Shown in pieces: positions 18,982 through 27,950 of a stretch of DNA of 64,000 nt. The stretch's first letter is position 1, and every line of letters begins with the position of its first letter. The notes under the pieces were generated by a model that worked only from the letters and a program-made list of their open reading frames with translations, did no database searches and had not been told where the DNA came from. The DNA is from Bacteroidota bacterium (lineage in GTDB: Bacteria > Bacteroidota > Bacteroidia > Chitinophagales > BACL12): contig JADKAC010000006.1 in NCBI GenBank assembly GCA_016715425.1, forward strand, positions 61,321 through 125,320. Direction: 5' to 3'. The position numbers and the translations under genes were made by a program.

Positions 18982-19347
18982 ATGAGAAACTCAATTACAA
19001 CAATAGCGGGGATATTTATTTTCACACTAACAATTTCATCTTGCGTGAAATTAAATTTAGCGAAGGAAGCCCCTAACTGTATAGAAAATAAAATCAGAGA
19101 AATTCAGAAAGAAGAAGTGCAAAATCCACCTGCAGAAGTATGGGAATGGAAAGCAGATGGTAAAATCTATTACTATTTTAATTCTGCCTGTTGCGATCGG
19201 TTCAGCAAATTGTATGATGATAAATGCATTTTACTTTGCGCACCCGATGGCGGCATTACAGGAAAAGGTGATGGTAAATGTCCGGAGTTTACAGGGGAAA
19301 TTGAAAAGACCTTAATCTGGAAAGACGAAAGAAATAAAAATGAATAA
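18982..19347 (+). CDS. DUF6970-like lipoprotein
   Basis: 121 residues with a lipoprotein signal ending in the lipobox TISSC (Cys21). The mature part contains NCIENKIREIQKEEVQNPPA, then KIYYYFNSACCDRFSKLYDDKC and LCAPDGGITGKGDGKCP, a Cys-rich layout that resembles the DUF6970 lipoproteins of Bacteroidota (Cys-x-n-K I start, central CC and Gly-rich GGI.GKG). The name is from memory of the family and is tentative. Function unknown; surface- or periplasm-exposed lipoprotein. Confidence 0.6.
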   Translation: MRNSITTIAGIFIFTLTISSCVKLNLAKEAPNCIENKIREIQKEEVQNPPAEVWEWKADGKIYYYFNSACCDRFSKLYDDKCILLCAPDGGITGKGDGKCPEFTGEIEKTLIWKDERNKNE

Positions 19348-19435
19348 TCTGATTCCTTCTTTACAAACAGAAAACGCTTTCCATTTTCTATCTACCATCA
19401 AATATTTATATTTCTTCCTGATCACTTGAAAAGTT

Positions 19436-19443
19436 TATTTTTG
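19436..19443 (+). promoter_or_regulatory. promoter -7 element for serine hydrolase gene
   Basis: TATTTTTG matches TAnnTTTG and sits 29 nt before the ATG at 19472. Confidence 0.45.
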
Positions 19444-19471
19444 AAGTACTAATAGTGCTAGAAAAAAATTT

Positions 19472-20935
19472 ATGAAAAAAATAATCCTTTCAATGTTATG
19501 TGTTGCAAATGTGTTTATACATGCAAACTCTCAAACTACTAATGACACACTTGTAAACCCAATACACGGTTATATAGAAGGATATAATGCTCAGGATTTT
19601 GAGAAAATGAGAAATTCAATGAGTGGTTTGTTAAAACTTGTTTTTACTGAGAAAAGGCTTGAACAAATATATAGCTTACAATACGAAATGATAGGCAGTG
19701 CAACAATTGATTCACTCATTCAAAAAGGAAACAGTCGAAGCTATTTGGCTAATTTAAAATATATAAGGGATACAACCGAAATTCAAACAATGGGTTTTTA
19801 TATTTCGAAAAAAAATAAAATTATTGGGTTAAGTAATCCAAGTTATAAATTTCAATTTTCTAAAAATGATTCCCTTGCTCCTATCTCAGAAAAATCTGCA
19901 TTATTTTCAATTGACAGCATAGTAAATCTGAAACACAATGCAGCAAATTTCAATGGCTGCATTTTAGTGTTGAAAAACAAAAAAGTATTTTATGAGCAAT
20001 GTGAAGGATATGCAGATTTTGAAACGAAATCCCCACTGAATGATAGTACTATGTTTGACCTTGCTTCTTGCAGCAAACAATTTACAGCAATGGCTATAAT
20101 GATTCTTCAGGAACAAGGTAAGCTGAGTTATGATAATACTGTAAATGATTTCTTCCCAGACTTCCCTTATAAAAATATTACGATTGAAAATTTATTAACG
20201 CATACTTCCGGACTACCGGATTATATGGAACTACTGGATAAGCATTGGGATAAAAACAAAGTTGCTACGAATAAAGATATACTGGAGTATTTAATAAAAT
20301 ATAAACCTAAAGCAATCTTCAAACCCGGTAAAGAATACGAATACAGCAATACAGGTTATGCGATGCTATCATTAATTATTGAACAAGCATCCGGCAAATC
20401 TTTTTCTGAATTTTTATCTGCTAATATATTTCAACCGTTAGGGATGAAACACAGCAGAGTTTATAACACCAGATATTCTGAAAATGAAATTTTAATTAAT
20501 CGTGCAAATGGGCATACCTTTTCTTCGGATAGTATGCAATACTTGCCGGTAAGTAAAATCCCTGAATTGGACTATTACATTTATATGGATGGCGTTACCG
20601 GTGATGGCGCAATTAATTCTACAATCACTGACTTAGCAATTTGGGATAATAGTTTAAGAACATATCAATTGGTGAGTAAAGAAACTTTTGATAGGGCAAT
20701 TCAGCCCTATAAAACAGAGGATGGAGAACTTTCTAATTATGGCTATGGATGGGAAATACAAAATGATTCAAAATATGAAAGTCTTATTTATCATTCAGGA
20801 AATTGGGGTGGAAATATCACCTTCATTCTACATTTTTTAGATAAAGATTTGTCGGTAATAATTCTTTCCAATAATGAATATTTTAATACACCGAAATTCG
20901 CAGCTAAAGTAGCTGAGATAATGAACAGATTATAA
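19472..20935 (+). CDS. beta-lactamase-family serine hydrolase with N-terminal extension
   Basis: 487 residues. Signal peptide (MKKIILSMLCVANVFIHANS). Residues about 25-135 are an extra domain (YIEGYNAQDFEKMRNSM...LKLVFTEKRLEQIY) similar in layout to the DUF3887-type domains that precede some serine hydrolases. The catalytic domain from about 145 has S199-C-S-K202, the Tyr motif YSNTGYAML and a terminal HSG (IYHSGNWGG). A periplasmic peptidase or esterase is expected; the exact substrate is unknown. It is not close enough to the interrupted hydrolase at 15.8 kb to look like a recent duplicate. Confidence 0.9.
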   Translation: MKKIILSMLCVANVFIHANSQTTNDTLVNPIHGYIEGYNAQDFEKMRNSMSGLLKLVFTEKRLEQIYSLQYEMIGSATIDSLIQKGNSRSYLANLKYIRDTTEIQTMGFYISKKNKIIGLSNPSYKFQFSKNDSLAPISEKSALFSIDSIVNLKHNAANFNGCILVLKNKKVFYEQCEGYADFETKSPLNDSTMFDLASCSKQFTAMAIMILQEQGKLSYDNTVNDFFPDFPYKNITIENLLTHTSGLPDYMELLDKHWDKNKVATNKDILEYLIKYKPKAIFKPGKEYEYSNTGYAMLSLIIEQASGKSFSEFLSANIFQPLGMKHSRVYNTRYSENEILINRANGHTFSSDSMQYLPVSKIPELDYYIYMDGVTGDGAINSTITDLAIWDNSLRTYQLVSKETFDRAIQPYKTEDGELSNYGYGWEIQNDSKYESLIYHSGNWGGNITFILHFLDKDLSVIILSNNEYFNTPKFAAKVAEIMNRL

Positions 20936-21185
20936 ATACCGCATAAGTCAATTAAGATTTGCAAAGGTCATTTCGCTTAAAGTTACTATATCAAAGCGCT
21001 CACAAACTATTCATCTGATTTTATTTTCTTAGCAACACTCGCAGGTATTTCCCAAATGTTTCAATTCGTTTCTTGTTTTCAAATATTTCATCGTTGCATC
21101 CCTATCGGGTGTACACATTAACAATCTCTTTTATTTTGTGATTTCTTGTTACTTCATTATTAAAAAAAATTAAACCCAATACACA

Positions 21186-21650
21186 ATGAATTATATTTTA
21201 ATAGACACCACTACCGGAGAAAACACCAATTACAATAACATATCAATTGCAAAATTTCTGGAAGATCATTTAGATCAATTTCGTGATAAAAAAGAAGATA
21301 TTCTGAAAGCAATTGAATATGCACTTAATCCGAACAGAGGTGGATTTGTTTTGTTAGGTTTAGAAGACAAAATTTTAGTTGGGGCTGTAGTAATAAATCA
21401 TACAGGTATGGAAGGATATATTCCATCCAATATTTTAGTTTACATAGCAGTACATCGTGATTTTCGTGGAAAAGGTATTGGAAGAAAATTAATGCAAGAA
21501 GTTATTCCAAAAACCAATGGTGGAATTGCATTACATGTGGAACCAAATAATCCTGCAAAATTTCTTTATGAAAAATTGGGCTTCACAAATAAATATCTAG
21601 AAATGCGGTATCAAGGGCAAATAAATGAATATGAAAATGGATTACGATAA
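21186..21650 (+). CDS. GNAT family N-acetyltransferase
   Basis: 154 residues. The acetyl-CoA loop is DFRGKGIGRKLMQEV (about 95-109), preceded by the strand ILVYIAVHRD and followed by LHVEPNNPAKFLYEKLGF, the usual GNAT ending. The N-terminus (ISIAKFLEDHLDQFRDKKEDI) is helical and not part of the core fold. A racemase-like remnant follows within 20 bp. Confidence 0.88.
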   Translation: MNYILIDTTTGENTNYNNISIAKFLEDHLDQFRDKKEDILKAIEYALNPNRGGFVLLGLEDKILVGAVVINHTGMEGYIPSNILVYIAVHRDFRGKGIGRKLMQEVIPKTNGGIALHVEPNNPAKFLYEKLGFTNKYLEMRYQGQINEYENGLR

Positions 21651-21669
21651 ATTAAAGGAATTCAGATAG

Positions 21670-21795
21670 AAATTAGATCTCGACCACAATAAAAAAAATT
21701 ACAAAACCGGAGACTTAATTTCATTTAATCTGCGCTACATGGGCACACTCAATTTAATGAATACAGATTATATTGTGAAAGTGGTTACTGATTAA
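21670..21795 (+). pseudogene. remnant of an ornithine/alanine racemase-like C-terminus
   Basis: The frame at 21670-21795 has no start but reads ...NYKTGDLISFNLRYMGTLNL followed by MNTDYIVKVVTD. The pattern GDxIxFNLxYxxLLxxMTSxYVxK is the C-terminal signature of the YhfX-type (alanine racemase N-terminal fold) amino-acid racemases. Only about 40 residues remain, directly after the acetyltransferase gene. Identification is by motif memory and low confidence. Confidence 0.3.
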
Positions 21796-21954
21796 GATTT
21801 GCCCCCTATCGGTTTATGTATTCATTAACACAATCTTAAATTAATTTATTAGCAAGAAAAAATGTAAGTTTCTTTAAGCGAATTGATTAAATATTAAAGA
21901 TTTCCCTCAATAACATTTTATTACCTACCTTGGTTTTTCTTGAACATATGTTCT

Positions 21955-22857
21955 ATGCAACAACAGGGTACAAACAACAAAGCAATAACAAGGAATGAAC
22001 AAACAGCAATCAGAACAACGTATTTTAGCATACTTGCAAATATTGTTTTAGCAATTGTAAAAGGACTTGCCGGTTTCTTCGGTAATTCATACGCACTGAT
22101 TGCAGATGCAATAGAATCCACCACCGATATATTCGCTTCCATATTAGTTTTATTCGGAATTAAATATTCTAGCAAACCGCCGGATAAAAATCATCCTTAT
22201 GGGCATGGACGAGCAGAGCCTTTAATTACGTTTCTGGTAGTTGGTTTTTTAATAACTTCTGCTACAATCATTGCATATAAAAGTATAATTAATATAGGTT
22301 CATCTCACGAGCCACCAAAAGTGTGGACATTGTTTGTTCTTGCTCCTATAATACTATGGAAAGAAATTTCATTTCGTTTAGTAATGCAAAAAGCAAAACA
22401 AACGAATAGCACTGCATTAAAAGCAGATGCCTGGCATCATAGAAGCGATGCAATTACTTCTGTTGCTGCATTTATCGGAATTGCGATTGCATTGTATTTT
22501 GGTAAAGGATATGAAGCAGCAGATGATTGGGCCGCATTGTTTGCTTCTGGTTTTATTTTGTATAACAGCTATTTAATTTTTCGTCCGGCACTCGGAGAAA
22601 TTATGGACGAGCACTTATATGATGATCTGGAAAAAGATATTCGAAAAATATCTCTTACAGTTTCCGGAATATTAGCAACAGAAAAATGCTTTATAAGAAA
22701 AACAGGAATGATTTATCATATTGATCTGCATGCTACAGTTGACAAAAATATTTCAGTAAAAGCAGGACATGATCTTGCACATAAGTTGAAAGACACTTTG
22801 CATGAAGAAATACCTCAATTAGGAAATGTGTTAATTCATATAGAACCGAGTGAATAG
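21955..22857 (+). CDS. cation diffusion facilitator family transporter
   Basis: 300 residues from the ATG at 21955; a TTG at 21940 adds only MNICS and is less likely. About six membrane helices. The zinc site HxxxD/DxxxD pattern is seen as IADAIESTTDIFASI (Asp-x-x-x-Asp in TM2), HPYGHGRAEPL after it, and DAWHHRSDAITS (His-x-x-x-Asp in TM5), with a C-terminal cytoplasmic domain (VLIHIEP). Efflux of Zn, Fe, Mn or Co driven by protons is expected; metal not predictable. A strong terminator follows. Confidence 0.95.
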   Translation: MQQQGTNNKAITRNEQTAIRTTYFSILANIVLAIVKGLAGFFGNSYALIADAIESTTDIFASILVLFGIKYSSKPPDKNHPYGHGRAEPLITFLVVGFLITSATIIAYKSIINIGSSHEPPKVWTLFVLAPIILWKEISFRLVMQKAKQTNSTALKADAWHHRSDAITSVAAFIGIAIALYFGKGYEAADDWAALFASGFILYNSYLIFRPALGEIMDEHLYDDLEKDIRKISLTVSGILATEKCFIRKTGMIYHIDLHATVDKNISVKAGHDLAHKLKDTLHEEIPQLGNVLIHIEPSE

Positions 22858-22885
22858 CGAGAGAGCTAATTACAACTTTTTTCAT

Positions 22886-22930
22886 TTGTATATCTATTTC
22901 GAAAAATAGATATACAATTATTTTTTTTCT
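22886..22930 (+). terminator. rho-independent terminator of the CDF gene
   Basis: A perfect stem GTATATCTATTT (22888-22899) with AAATAGATATAC (22904-22915), loop CGAA, and extension by two more pairs on the outside, followed by AATTATTTTTTTT. Confidence 0.85.
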
Positions 22931-23003
22931 GGAATCTTAAACCTTTGAACAGAAGTTTTGTCTTACTTTTATTCGATTATAAATTCTACTTTAAAATACT
23001 AGT

Positions 23004-23801
23004 ATGCGAAAAATATTTTTACCTGCATTATTATTGTTCTCAATATGTTCCCCTACATTATTTGCTCAGGAATCCAATGAAGATTTAGCAAAGGCATCGC
23101 AAAATCCATTGGCAAACATGATGAGTTTTCCATTTCAGAATAATACAAATTTTGGTATAGGCCCTTACGACCGTTCTCAAAATGTTTTGAACATTCAACC
23201 CGTGTTACCTTTCTTCAAAGGCAAGCTAATCACTCGCACAATAATTCCAATAGTTTGGCAACCCGATATCAGTTCTGAAACCGGTGGCACATCAGGTTTA
23301 GGCGATATTACTTTTACTGCATTTTATGCGAATGAATCAAAAGGAATTACTTGGGGAGTTGGTCCGGTTGTAAATTTTCCTACTGCATCTGACCCGAGTT
23401 TAGGGCCACAAGAATGGGGTGTAGGTCCATCAATTGTCGCATTGGCAATGCCAGGTAAATGGGTAGTGGGTGGTCTTATTAATAATGTATGGTCTGTCGG
23501 AAATGAAAGTATTAATAGTATGCTTTTGCAATATTTTATCAATTACAATTTACCCGGTGGCTCTTATATAACAACATCGCCAATTATTACATCAAACTGG
23601 AATGCACCTGATGGAAATCAATGGACAGTTCCTTTTGGAATTGGTGCCGGCAAGATTGTAAAGTTGGGTGGCAAGCTTCCTTTAAATTTAAATGCAAGTG
23701 CCTATTACAATGTTGTTAAACCGGACTATGGTGCTGATTGGACTTTGCGTCTCCAGGCAGTAGTACTTCTTCCAACAAGTGTATTAGAAAAGAAGAAATA
23801 A
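23004..23801 (+). CDS. outer-membrane beta-barrel, MetA-degradation-like/neuromedin-U-type
   Basis: 265 residues, signal peptide cleaved after about residue 21 (...LFAQ). The mature protein has regular amphipathic strands (VLNIQPVLPFFKGKLITRT, LGDITFTAFYANE, GVGPVVNFPTASD, PFGIGAGKIVKLG) and ends with LRLQAVVLLP, giving a small barrel. The strand pattern with repeated IPIVWQPD and GLGDI is typical of the family often annotated neuromedin U or phenol_MetA_deg. Function unknown; outer membrane location inferred. Confidence 0.7.
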   Translation: MRKIFLPALLLFSICSPTLFAQESNEDLAKASQNPLANMMSFPFQNNTNFGIGPYDRSQNVLNIQPVLPFFKGKLITRTIIPIVWQPDISSETGGTSGLGDITFTAFYANESKGITWGVGPVVNFPTASDPSLGPQEWGVGPSIVALAMPGKWVVGGLINNVWSVGNESINSMLLQYFINYNLPGGSYITTSPIITSNWNAPDGNQWTVPFGIGAGKIVKLGGKLPLNLNASAYYNVVKPDYGADWTLRLQAVVLLPTSVLEKKK

Positions 23802-23819
23802 GTAGTACCGTAAATTAAA

Positions 23820-23866
23820 AAACTTATATTATGGATTGGAAAAGATCCAACCGATAATATAAGTTT
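23820..23866. terminator. hairpin between convergent genes
   Basis: Perfect 13-bp arms AAACTTATATTAT (23820-23832) and ATAATATAAGTTT (23854-23866). There is an A/T-rich flank but no long T run on the plus side. It lies between the barrel protein and heme oxygenase stops, so it may terminate both. Confidence 0.6.
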
Positions 23867-23886
23867 CAAATATGTATTTTAAAAAA

Positions 23887-24429
23887 TTATTTGTTAGAAG
23901 TAGATTCTAATTTCTTACAAGCTGATTCCAATTCGTCGAATAATTGAATATTAAAATCAAAGCCTTTATTTACTTCATCCGCCCATTCATCTTTTTGCAC
24001 TTTTCTTACTGACATCATTCCTTCTTGCATATTTTCAAAGTCATACATTTTACCAGTAGAAGGTACCGACTTTTTTGTTATCTGTCCGCCAAACATTAAA
24101 GCCAAATAATTGAGATAGATATGTGCTAATAGATCTTCATCGGATAATGCGTTTAGATAATTCACATATTCTTGCGTGCTATTTAAAATTGTATCAGAAT
24201 AAATTTTCTGTGCATTTAATTCTGCAATATCCTGTTCAATGCGTTCAGCTCTTTTTAAACTATCATGAGGTACTCCCCTATTTTCCATTGCTTTAAAAAT
24301 TTGCAATTGTTGATTGAGGTATAATACATATTCTTCCTTACTCAATAGCCCTTCAATCATTCTCGTATTAAACGGCATTTTTTCAGCCTGTCTGTGCTTT
24401 ACACTTGTTGCTTCTTTTAATGGTAACAT
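23887..24429 (-). CDS. heme oxygenase (biliverdin-producing)
   Basis: 180 residues from the ATG at 24429; a longer frame to 24516 runs over the promoter (24447-24454) and is rejected. The N-terminus LKEATSVKHRQAEKMPFN contains the proximal heme ligand candidate His12 in the position used by heme oxygenases, and YLNYLALMFGGQITKK is the distal-helix GG(Q) signature. The protein would cleave heme to biliverdin, CO and iron with a ferredoxin-like donor. No heme-uptake receptor is adjacent. Confidence 0.75.
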   Translation of the reverse strand: MLPLKEATSVKHRQAEKMPFNTRMIEGLLSKEEYVLYLNQQLQIFKAMENRGVPHDSLKRAERIEQDIAELNAQKIYSDTILNSTQEYVNYLNALSDEDLLAHIYLNYLALMFGGQITKKSVPSTGKMYDFENMQEGMMSVRKVQKDEWADEVNKGFDFNIQLFDELESACKKLESTSNK

Positions 24430-24446
24430 CCTGTTTCTATTTTTTG

Positions 24447-24454
24447 CAAATTTA
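24447..24454 (-). promoter_or_regulatory. heme oxygenase promoter -7 element
   Basis: TAAATTTG on the minus strand matches TAnnTTTG and lies 18 bp upstream of the ATG at 24429. It supports the shorter start. Confidence 0.5.
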
Positions 24455-24575
24455 GGGCTATCGAAATTAATAGTAGAGATTAAAACAATACCGGAAAATT
24501 TCTTATAACGATTCAATGAGTTTCTGCTTTAAATCAAATTCATAAAAACTATTCGGATTCAATTTAATACATATT

Positions 24576-24603
24576 TTGAAAGCAAGTATTAACCCTATAT
24601 TTG
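24576..24603 (+). promoter_or_regulatory. promoter of the T9SS propeller gene
   Basis: TTG (24576-24578), 17-bp spacer, then TATATTTG (24596-24603), matching the TTTG-N17-TAnnTTTG architecture of Bacteroidota housekeeping promoters, 46 bp upstream of the ATG at 24650. Confidence 0.5.
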
Positions 24604-24649
24604 ATTTACTTATTTTTTCAACAGGTTGATATTAAAAACAATTATCACA

Positions 24650-26002
24650 ATGGCACTATATTCAATTCCCAAAAAAAATAAAATCCCTTTGGTTTGGCAA
24701 ATACTAATATGCTCAATACTATTTATTAGTGAATTACAAGCTCAAACTGTTTGGGTAAAAGCAATTGATAATCCTGTACTTATTCGAGATACTGTTATTT
24801 CCAATTTCCCAAATGATTTAATTGCAATAAGTGATTGTTGGGTGATAAAGGAAGGTACAACATATAAAATGTGGTACACTGCCGGAGGATTTAATTTTCC
24901 GACAGACACTTTGCTTCGGTCCAGAATCTGCTATGCTACTTCAATGGATGGTTTGCATTGGGACAAATATGCGGGCAATCCAATTCTGGATGTTTCGTAC
25001 GATGGTTTATGGGATTCTCTTGGTGTGGAAACAGTTTCTATCATTTATGATTCTACCGCCTCAGAATCCGAACGCTATAAAATGTGGTATGCCGGTCAGT
25101 ATTTTAATTCCTATCGCTATGATATTGGATATGCTTTTTCTGCAGATGGAATTAACTGGACAAAACATTCTACTCCTGTTTTACAAGTAGGTTCTGAATC
25201 TGAATGGGATAATGGTTTTCTTGAAGGACCTTCTGTAATTTGGGATGGAGCTATTTTTAAAATGTGGTATTGCGGCTATGATGCAATTGTGGATGGAAAC
25301 GATACGGATGGAAAAGCAAATATTGGCTTCGCTACTTCTGATGATGGCATTACATGGACAAAATATGCAGGCAACCCAGTTCTTAGTACAGAGATGGATG
25401 CATGGGATAGTTATTATGTGCAAGATCCTCATGTTATTTATAATGATGAAATCTATTACATGTGGTATGGTGGAAATGATGTGGAGGGTTTTGGACAACA
25501 GGTTGGCTTCGCAACTTCTGATGATGGGATTACATGGACAAAGTCAGATTTGAATCCGGTTTTGACAAGAGGAGGTGTGGATGATTGGGATGCAAATACA
25601 GCATCATTTCCGGCAATTATTAAAGGTGAAGACAAATATGAAATGTGGTATACCGGAAAAGATATAGCCGAAATTTTACCCGATCAACTTGATTATTATT
25701 GGGAAATAGGATATGCGAGTTCAACTATTTCAAACACAATTGCAATTAGTAATGCAGACGATAATTTAATTCGTATTTCTCCAAATCCTTGTAAGGATAA
25801 TTTACATATTAAAATAACGAATGAACTTAGTAGAGTTACTCTAACAATATTTAATCAAATGGGAGAAATGGTCTTAGAAAAATTTTTGATAAACGATGAA
25901 AGTATTACGATTGATACCCAAAATTTTTCTGTTGGAATATATTCATTAGTTGTTTCTGATATAAATTCAAAAACACATGTGAAATTTTTAAAATTAGATT
26001 GA
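24650..26002 (+). CDS. secreted GH43/32-like beta-propeller protein with T9SS sorting domain
   Basis: 450 residues from ATG 24650; a TTG at 24626 lies upstream and is rejected. Signal peptide then a propeller of repeated blades: KMWYTAGG, YATSMDGLHWDKYAGNPIL, YAFSADGINWTKHSTPVL, FATSDDGITWTKYAGNPVL, FATSDDGITWTKSDLNPVL. The W-TK-(Y/H)(A/S)-NPVL repeat resembles the five-bladed fold of glycoside hydrolase families 32/43/68. C-terminus (PNPCKDNLHIKI ... IYSLVVSDI ... KFLKLD) is a type A T9SS domain, so it is exported and retained or released at the surface. No catalytic residues assigned. Confidence 0.8.
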   Translation: MALYSIPKKNKIPLVWQILICSILFISELQAQTVWVKAIDNPVLIRDTVISNFPNDLIAISDCWVIKEGTTYKMWYTAGGFNFPTDTLLRSRICYATSMDGLHWDKYAGNPILDVSYDGLWDSLGVETVSIIYDSTASESERYKMWYAGQYFNSYRYDIGYAFSADGINWTKHSTPVLQVGSESEWDNGFLEGPSVIWDGAIFKMWYCGYDAIVDGNDTDGKANIGFATSDDGITWTKYAGNPVLSTEMDAWDSYYVQDPHVIYNDEIYYMWYGGNDVEGFGQQVGFATSDDGITWTKSDLNPVLTRGGVDDWDANTASFPAIIKGEDKYEMWYTGKDIAEILPDQLDYYWEIGYASSTISNTIAISNADDNLIRISPNPCKDNLHIKITNELSRVTLTIFNQMGEMVLEKFLINDESITIDTQNFSVGIYSLVVSDINSKTHVKFLKLD

Positions 26003-26067
26003 CAAATTTAACCCGCTGTTAAAACAATGCGCCTTACTTTCAGAATTTAGTAAAGTTGATTTATGTG

Positions 26068-26766
26068 TTATAAATTCACTCCAAAAAAATAACCAACCAT
26101 TGCTGTTAATCCCATTGCAACAGTTCCCCAAAAAGTGATTCTTAAAATTGCTTTTCCAACAGGAGACCCTCCTGCTTTTGCTGCAACAGTACCCAAGATA
26201 ACAAGGAATAAAATTGCAAATCCATATTGATAGTAAATCATTTCTTTTACAGGTAAAAACATAGAAACAAGAAATGGCATAATGCCTCCAAATGTAAACG
26301 ATGCTCCCGATGCTAATGCAGCCTGAAGAGGGTGTGCCTGACTGATTTCATTAATTCCTAACTCATCTCTTTTATGTGCTTCTAGTGCATTGTGCGCAGT
26401 AAGTTGTTTCGCTACTTCTAACGCAGTTTCTTTTTTAACCCCTCTTTTTTCATACACCTTTGCTAATTCTCTTAATTCAATTTCCGGTATTTCTTTCAGC
26501 TCTTTTTTTTCTCTTTTAATATCTGCCTTTTCAATATCTGTTTGAGAACTTACAGAAACATATTCACCTGCTGCCATTGATAATGCACCTGCTGCTAATC
26601 CTGCTAAAGCAGCTAACACAATTGGCTCTCTTAAATCACTTGCTGCGGCAACACCAATTGCGATACTTGCCGTTGATAAAATGCCATCGTTCGCTCCCAA
26701 CACAGCAGCCCTTAACCAATTACTACGGTTTATATAATGTTTCTCTAATTTATCTTCGTAATTCAT
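26068..26766 (-). CDS. VIT family Fe2+/Mn2+ transporter
   Basis: 232 residues with N-terminal helix (LRAAVLGANDGILSTASIAIG) containing the conserved GANDG of VIT1/CCC1 proteins, then GALSMAAGEYVSVSSQTDIEK and a cytoplasmic charged metal-binding region (EKADIKREKKELKEIPEIELREL), followed by three more membrane helices. The order fits the dimeric VIT family with a proton-coupled iron/manganese exchange function. Direction (efflux or storage) is unknown. Confidence 0.93.
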   Translation of the reverse strand: MNYEDKLEKHYINRSNWLRAAVLGANDGILSTASIAIGVAAASDLREPIVLAALAGLAAGALSMAAGEYVSVSSQTDIEKADIKREKKELKEIPEIELRELAKVYEKRGVKKETALEVAKQLTAHNALEAHKRDELGINEISQAHPLQAALASGASFTFGGIMPFLVSMFLPVKEMIYYQYGFAILFLVILGTVAAKAGGSPVGKAILRITFWGTVAMGLTAMVGYFFGVNL

Positions 26767-26916
26767 AATTTATATTATTAATGATACAATTAATAATCCC
26801 GGTAGTCAACAAATTCATTTTCCAATTATAAAGCAACATAAAAATTATAAGTATCATTAACTTAATTAATGTTTATGCTATACACTATTAAAAATTGTTA
26901 GCGCCTACCTACAAAG

Positions 26917-27483
26917 TCAAACCGTCAACGAACCACGAAATCCCCGAGCAGCATAATACGATTCTGCTCCATTATGATAAACGAAAATAGTGTCATAGCG
27001 AAAATCACAAAAAATAGCACCACCGAGTTTTCTGATTGTATCAGGAGTCTTTATCCAACTTGAAGTTTTCGTATCATACTTTCCTAATTTCTGCAATGCA
27101 CAATATTGCTCTTCGGTCAAAATTTCAATGCCCATATCCGATGCCATACCTAATGCACTATTTTTTGGTTGATGTTCTTTGCGTGATTCTAATGCTGCAT
27201 GGTCATAACAAACACTTCTTCTTCCTTTCGGACTTTCTGCAGAACAATCAAAAAAAATAAATGTACCCGACTTCTTATCTCGAGCCACTACATTGGGTTC
27301 GCCGCCTGTCATTTCCATTTCATTTAACGACCACAATTTTTCCGGATTTGCCAAAAGTCTTTTTTCTATTTCAATCCAGTTAAGACCTTTAAGATGACTT
27401 TTATTTTTTTCAAACCGAGTTTTTAATGTTTGGATTAGTTCTTCATTTTGTTCATTAGATAATTGCTTTTTATTATTTTTCAT
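26917..27483 (-). CDS. DUF4256 domain protein
   Basis: 188 residues matching the DUF4256 layout from memory: WIEIEKRLLANPEKLWSL near the start, MEMTGGEPNVVARDKKSGTF, FFDCSAESPKGRRSVCYDHA and the end FCDFRYDTIFVYHNGAESYY. No catalytic function is known. It is soluble, with no signal peptide. Upstream gene on the same strand is the frameshifted secreted protein. Confidence 0.85.
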   Translation of the reverse strand: MKNNKKQLSNEQNEELIQTLKTRFEKNKSHLKGLNWIEIEKRLLANPEKLWSLNEMEMTGGEPNVVARDKKSGTFIFFDCSAESPKGRRSVCYDHAALESRKEHQPKNSALGMASDMGIEILTEEQYCALQKLGKYDTKTSSWIKTPDTIRKLGGAIFCDFRYDTIFVYHNGAESYYAARGFRGSLTV

Positions 27484-27497
27484 AATGCTTTCAATTT

Positions 27498-27888
27498 TTA
27501 TTTTGTTGTTATTATAAATGTTGCGGTAATTTCATTTTTTACAGTTTCCCAATTCATAATCTTTTCCTTGGGTGTGAGAATTACAGTATCGCCTTCAACA
27601 ATTAAGCTGTAACTCCAATTATAATTTTCCGGATTATTTTCATTTAAGCAAGATAACATTTTGTTCACTATTTCAGCTATCACAGTTCCAAATGCATCAT
27701 CATATTTAACCGGAGTTAAATATTTATAATTTGAATTTATAAGATCATCGGCTCTGTTCCAAGGGCCTTGTACATATTCAGTTTCGTAGTACATAGTAAG
27801 TTAAAGTATGTGTGGCGTTTGCATTAATACTTACAATCAAAACAAGTATTACTAAAACTATTTTCAATTTGTTTTTAATTTTTCTCAT
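27498..27888 (-). pseudogene. small secreted protein with a frameshift after its signal peptide
   Basis: A frame from ATG 27888 encodes a clean signal peptide, MRKIKNKLKIVLVILVLIVS followed by INANA, then ends after 36 residues. A second frame from 27794 to 27498 (MYYETEYVQGPWNRADD...) lacks any signal peptide. They overlap by 17 bp and the junction reads TYYV in one frame and YYETEYV in the other, so one base change reunites them as a secreted protein of about 120 residues. Read as real, the 98-residue second frame would be a cytosolic protein. Function unknown. Confidence 0.45.
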
Positions 27889-27950
27889 TTCAAAAACTAA
27901 TTTTTTATTTTGAGATAAAGCATTCCATCAATAATATTATGAAACAAAAA

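Noticed and set aside
18022..19076. Open frames of 76-86 codons across the hairpin array
   Set aside because: They run through the repeat units in different phases, repeat the same peptide words and have no homology-like composition; they are by-products of the repeat.
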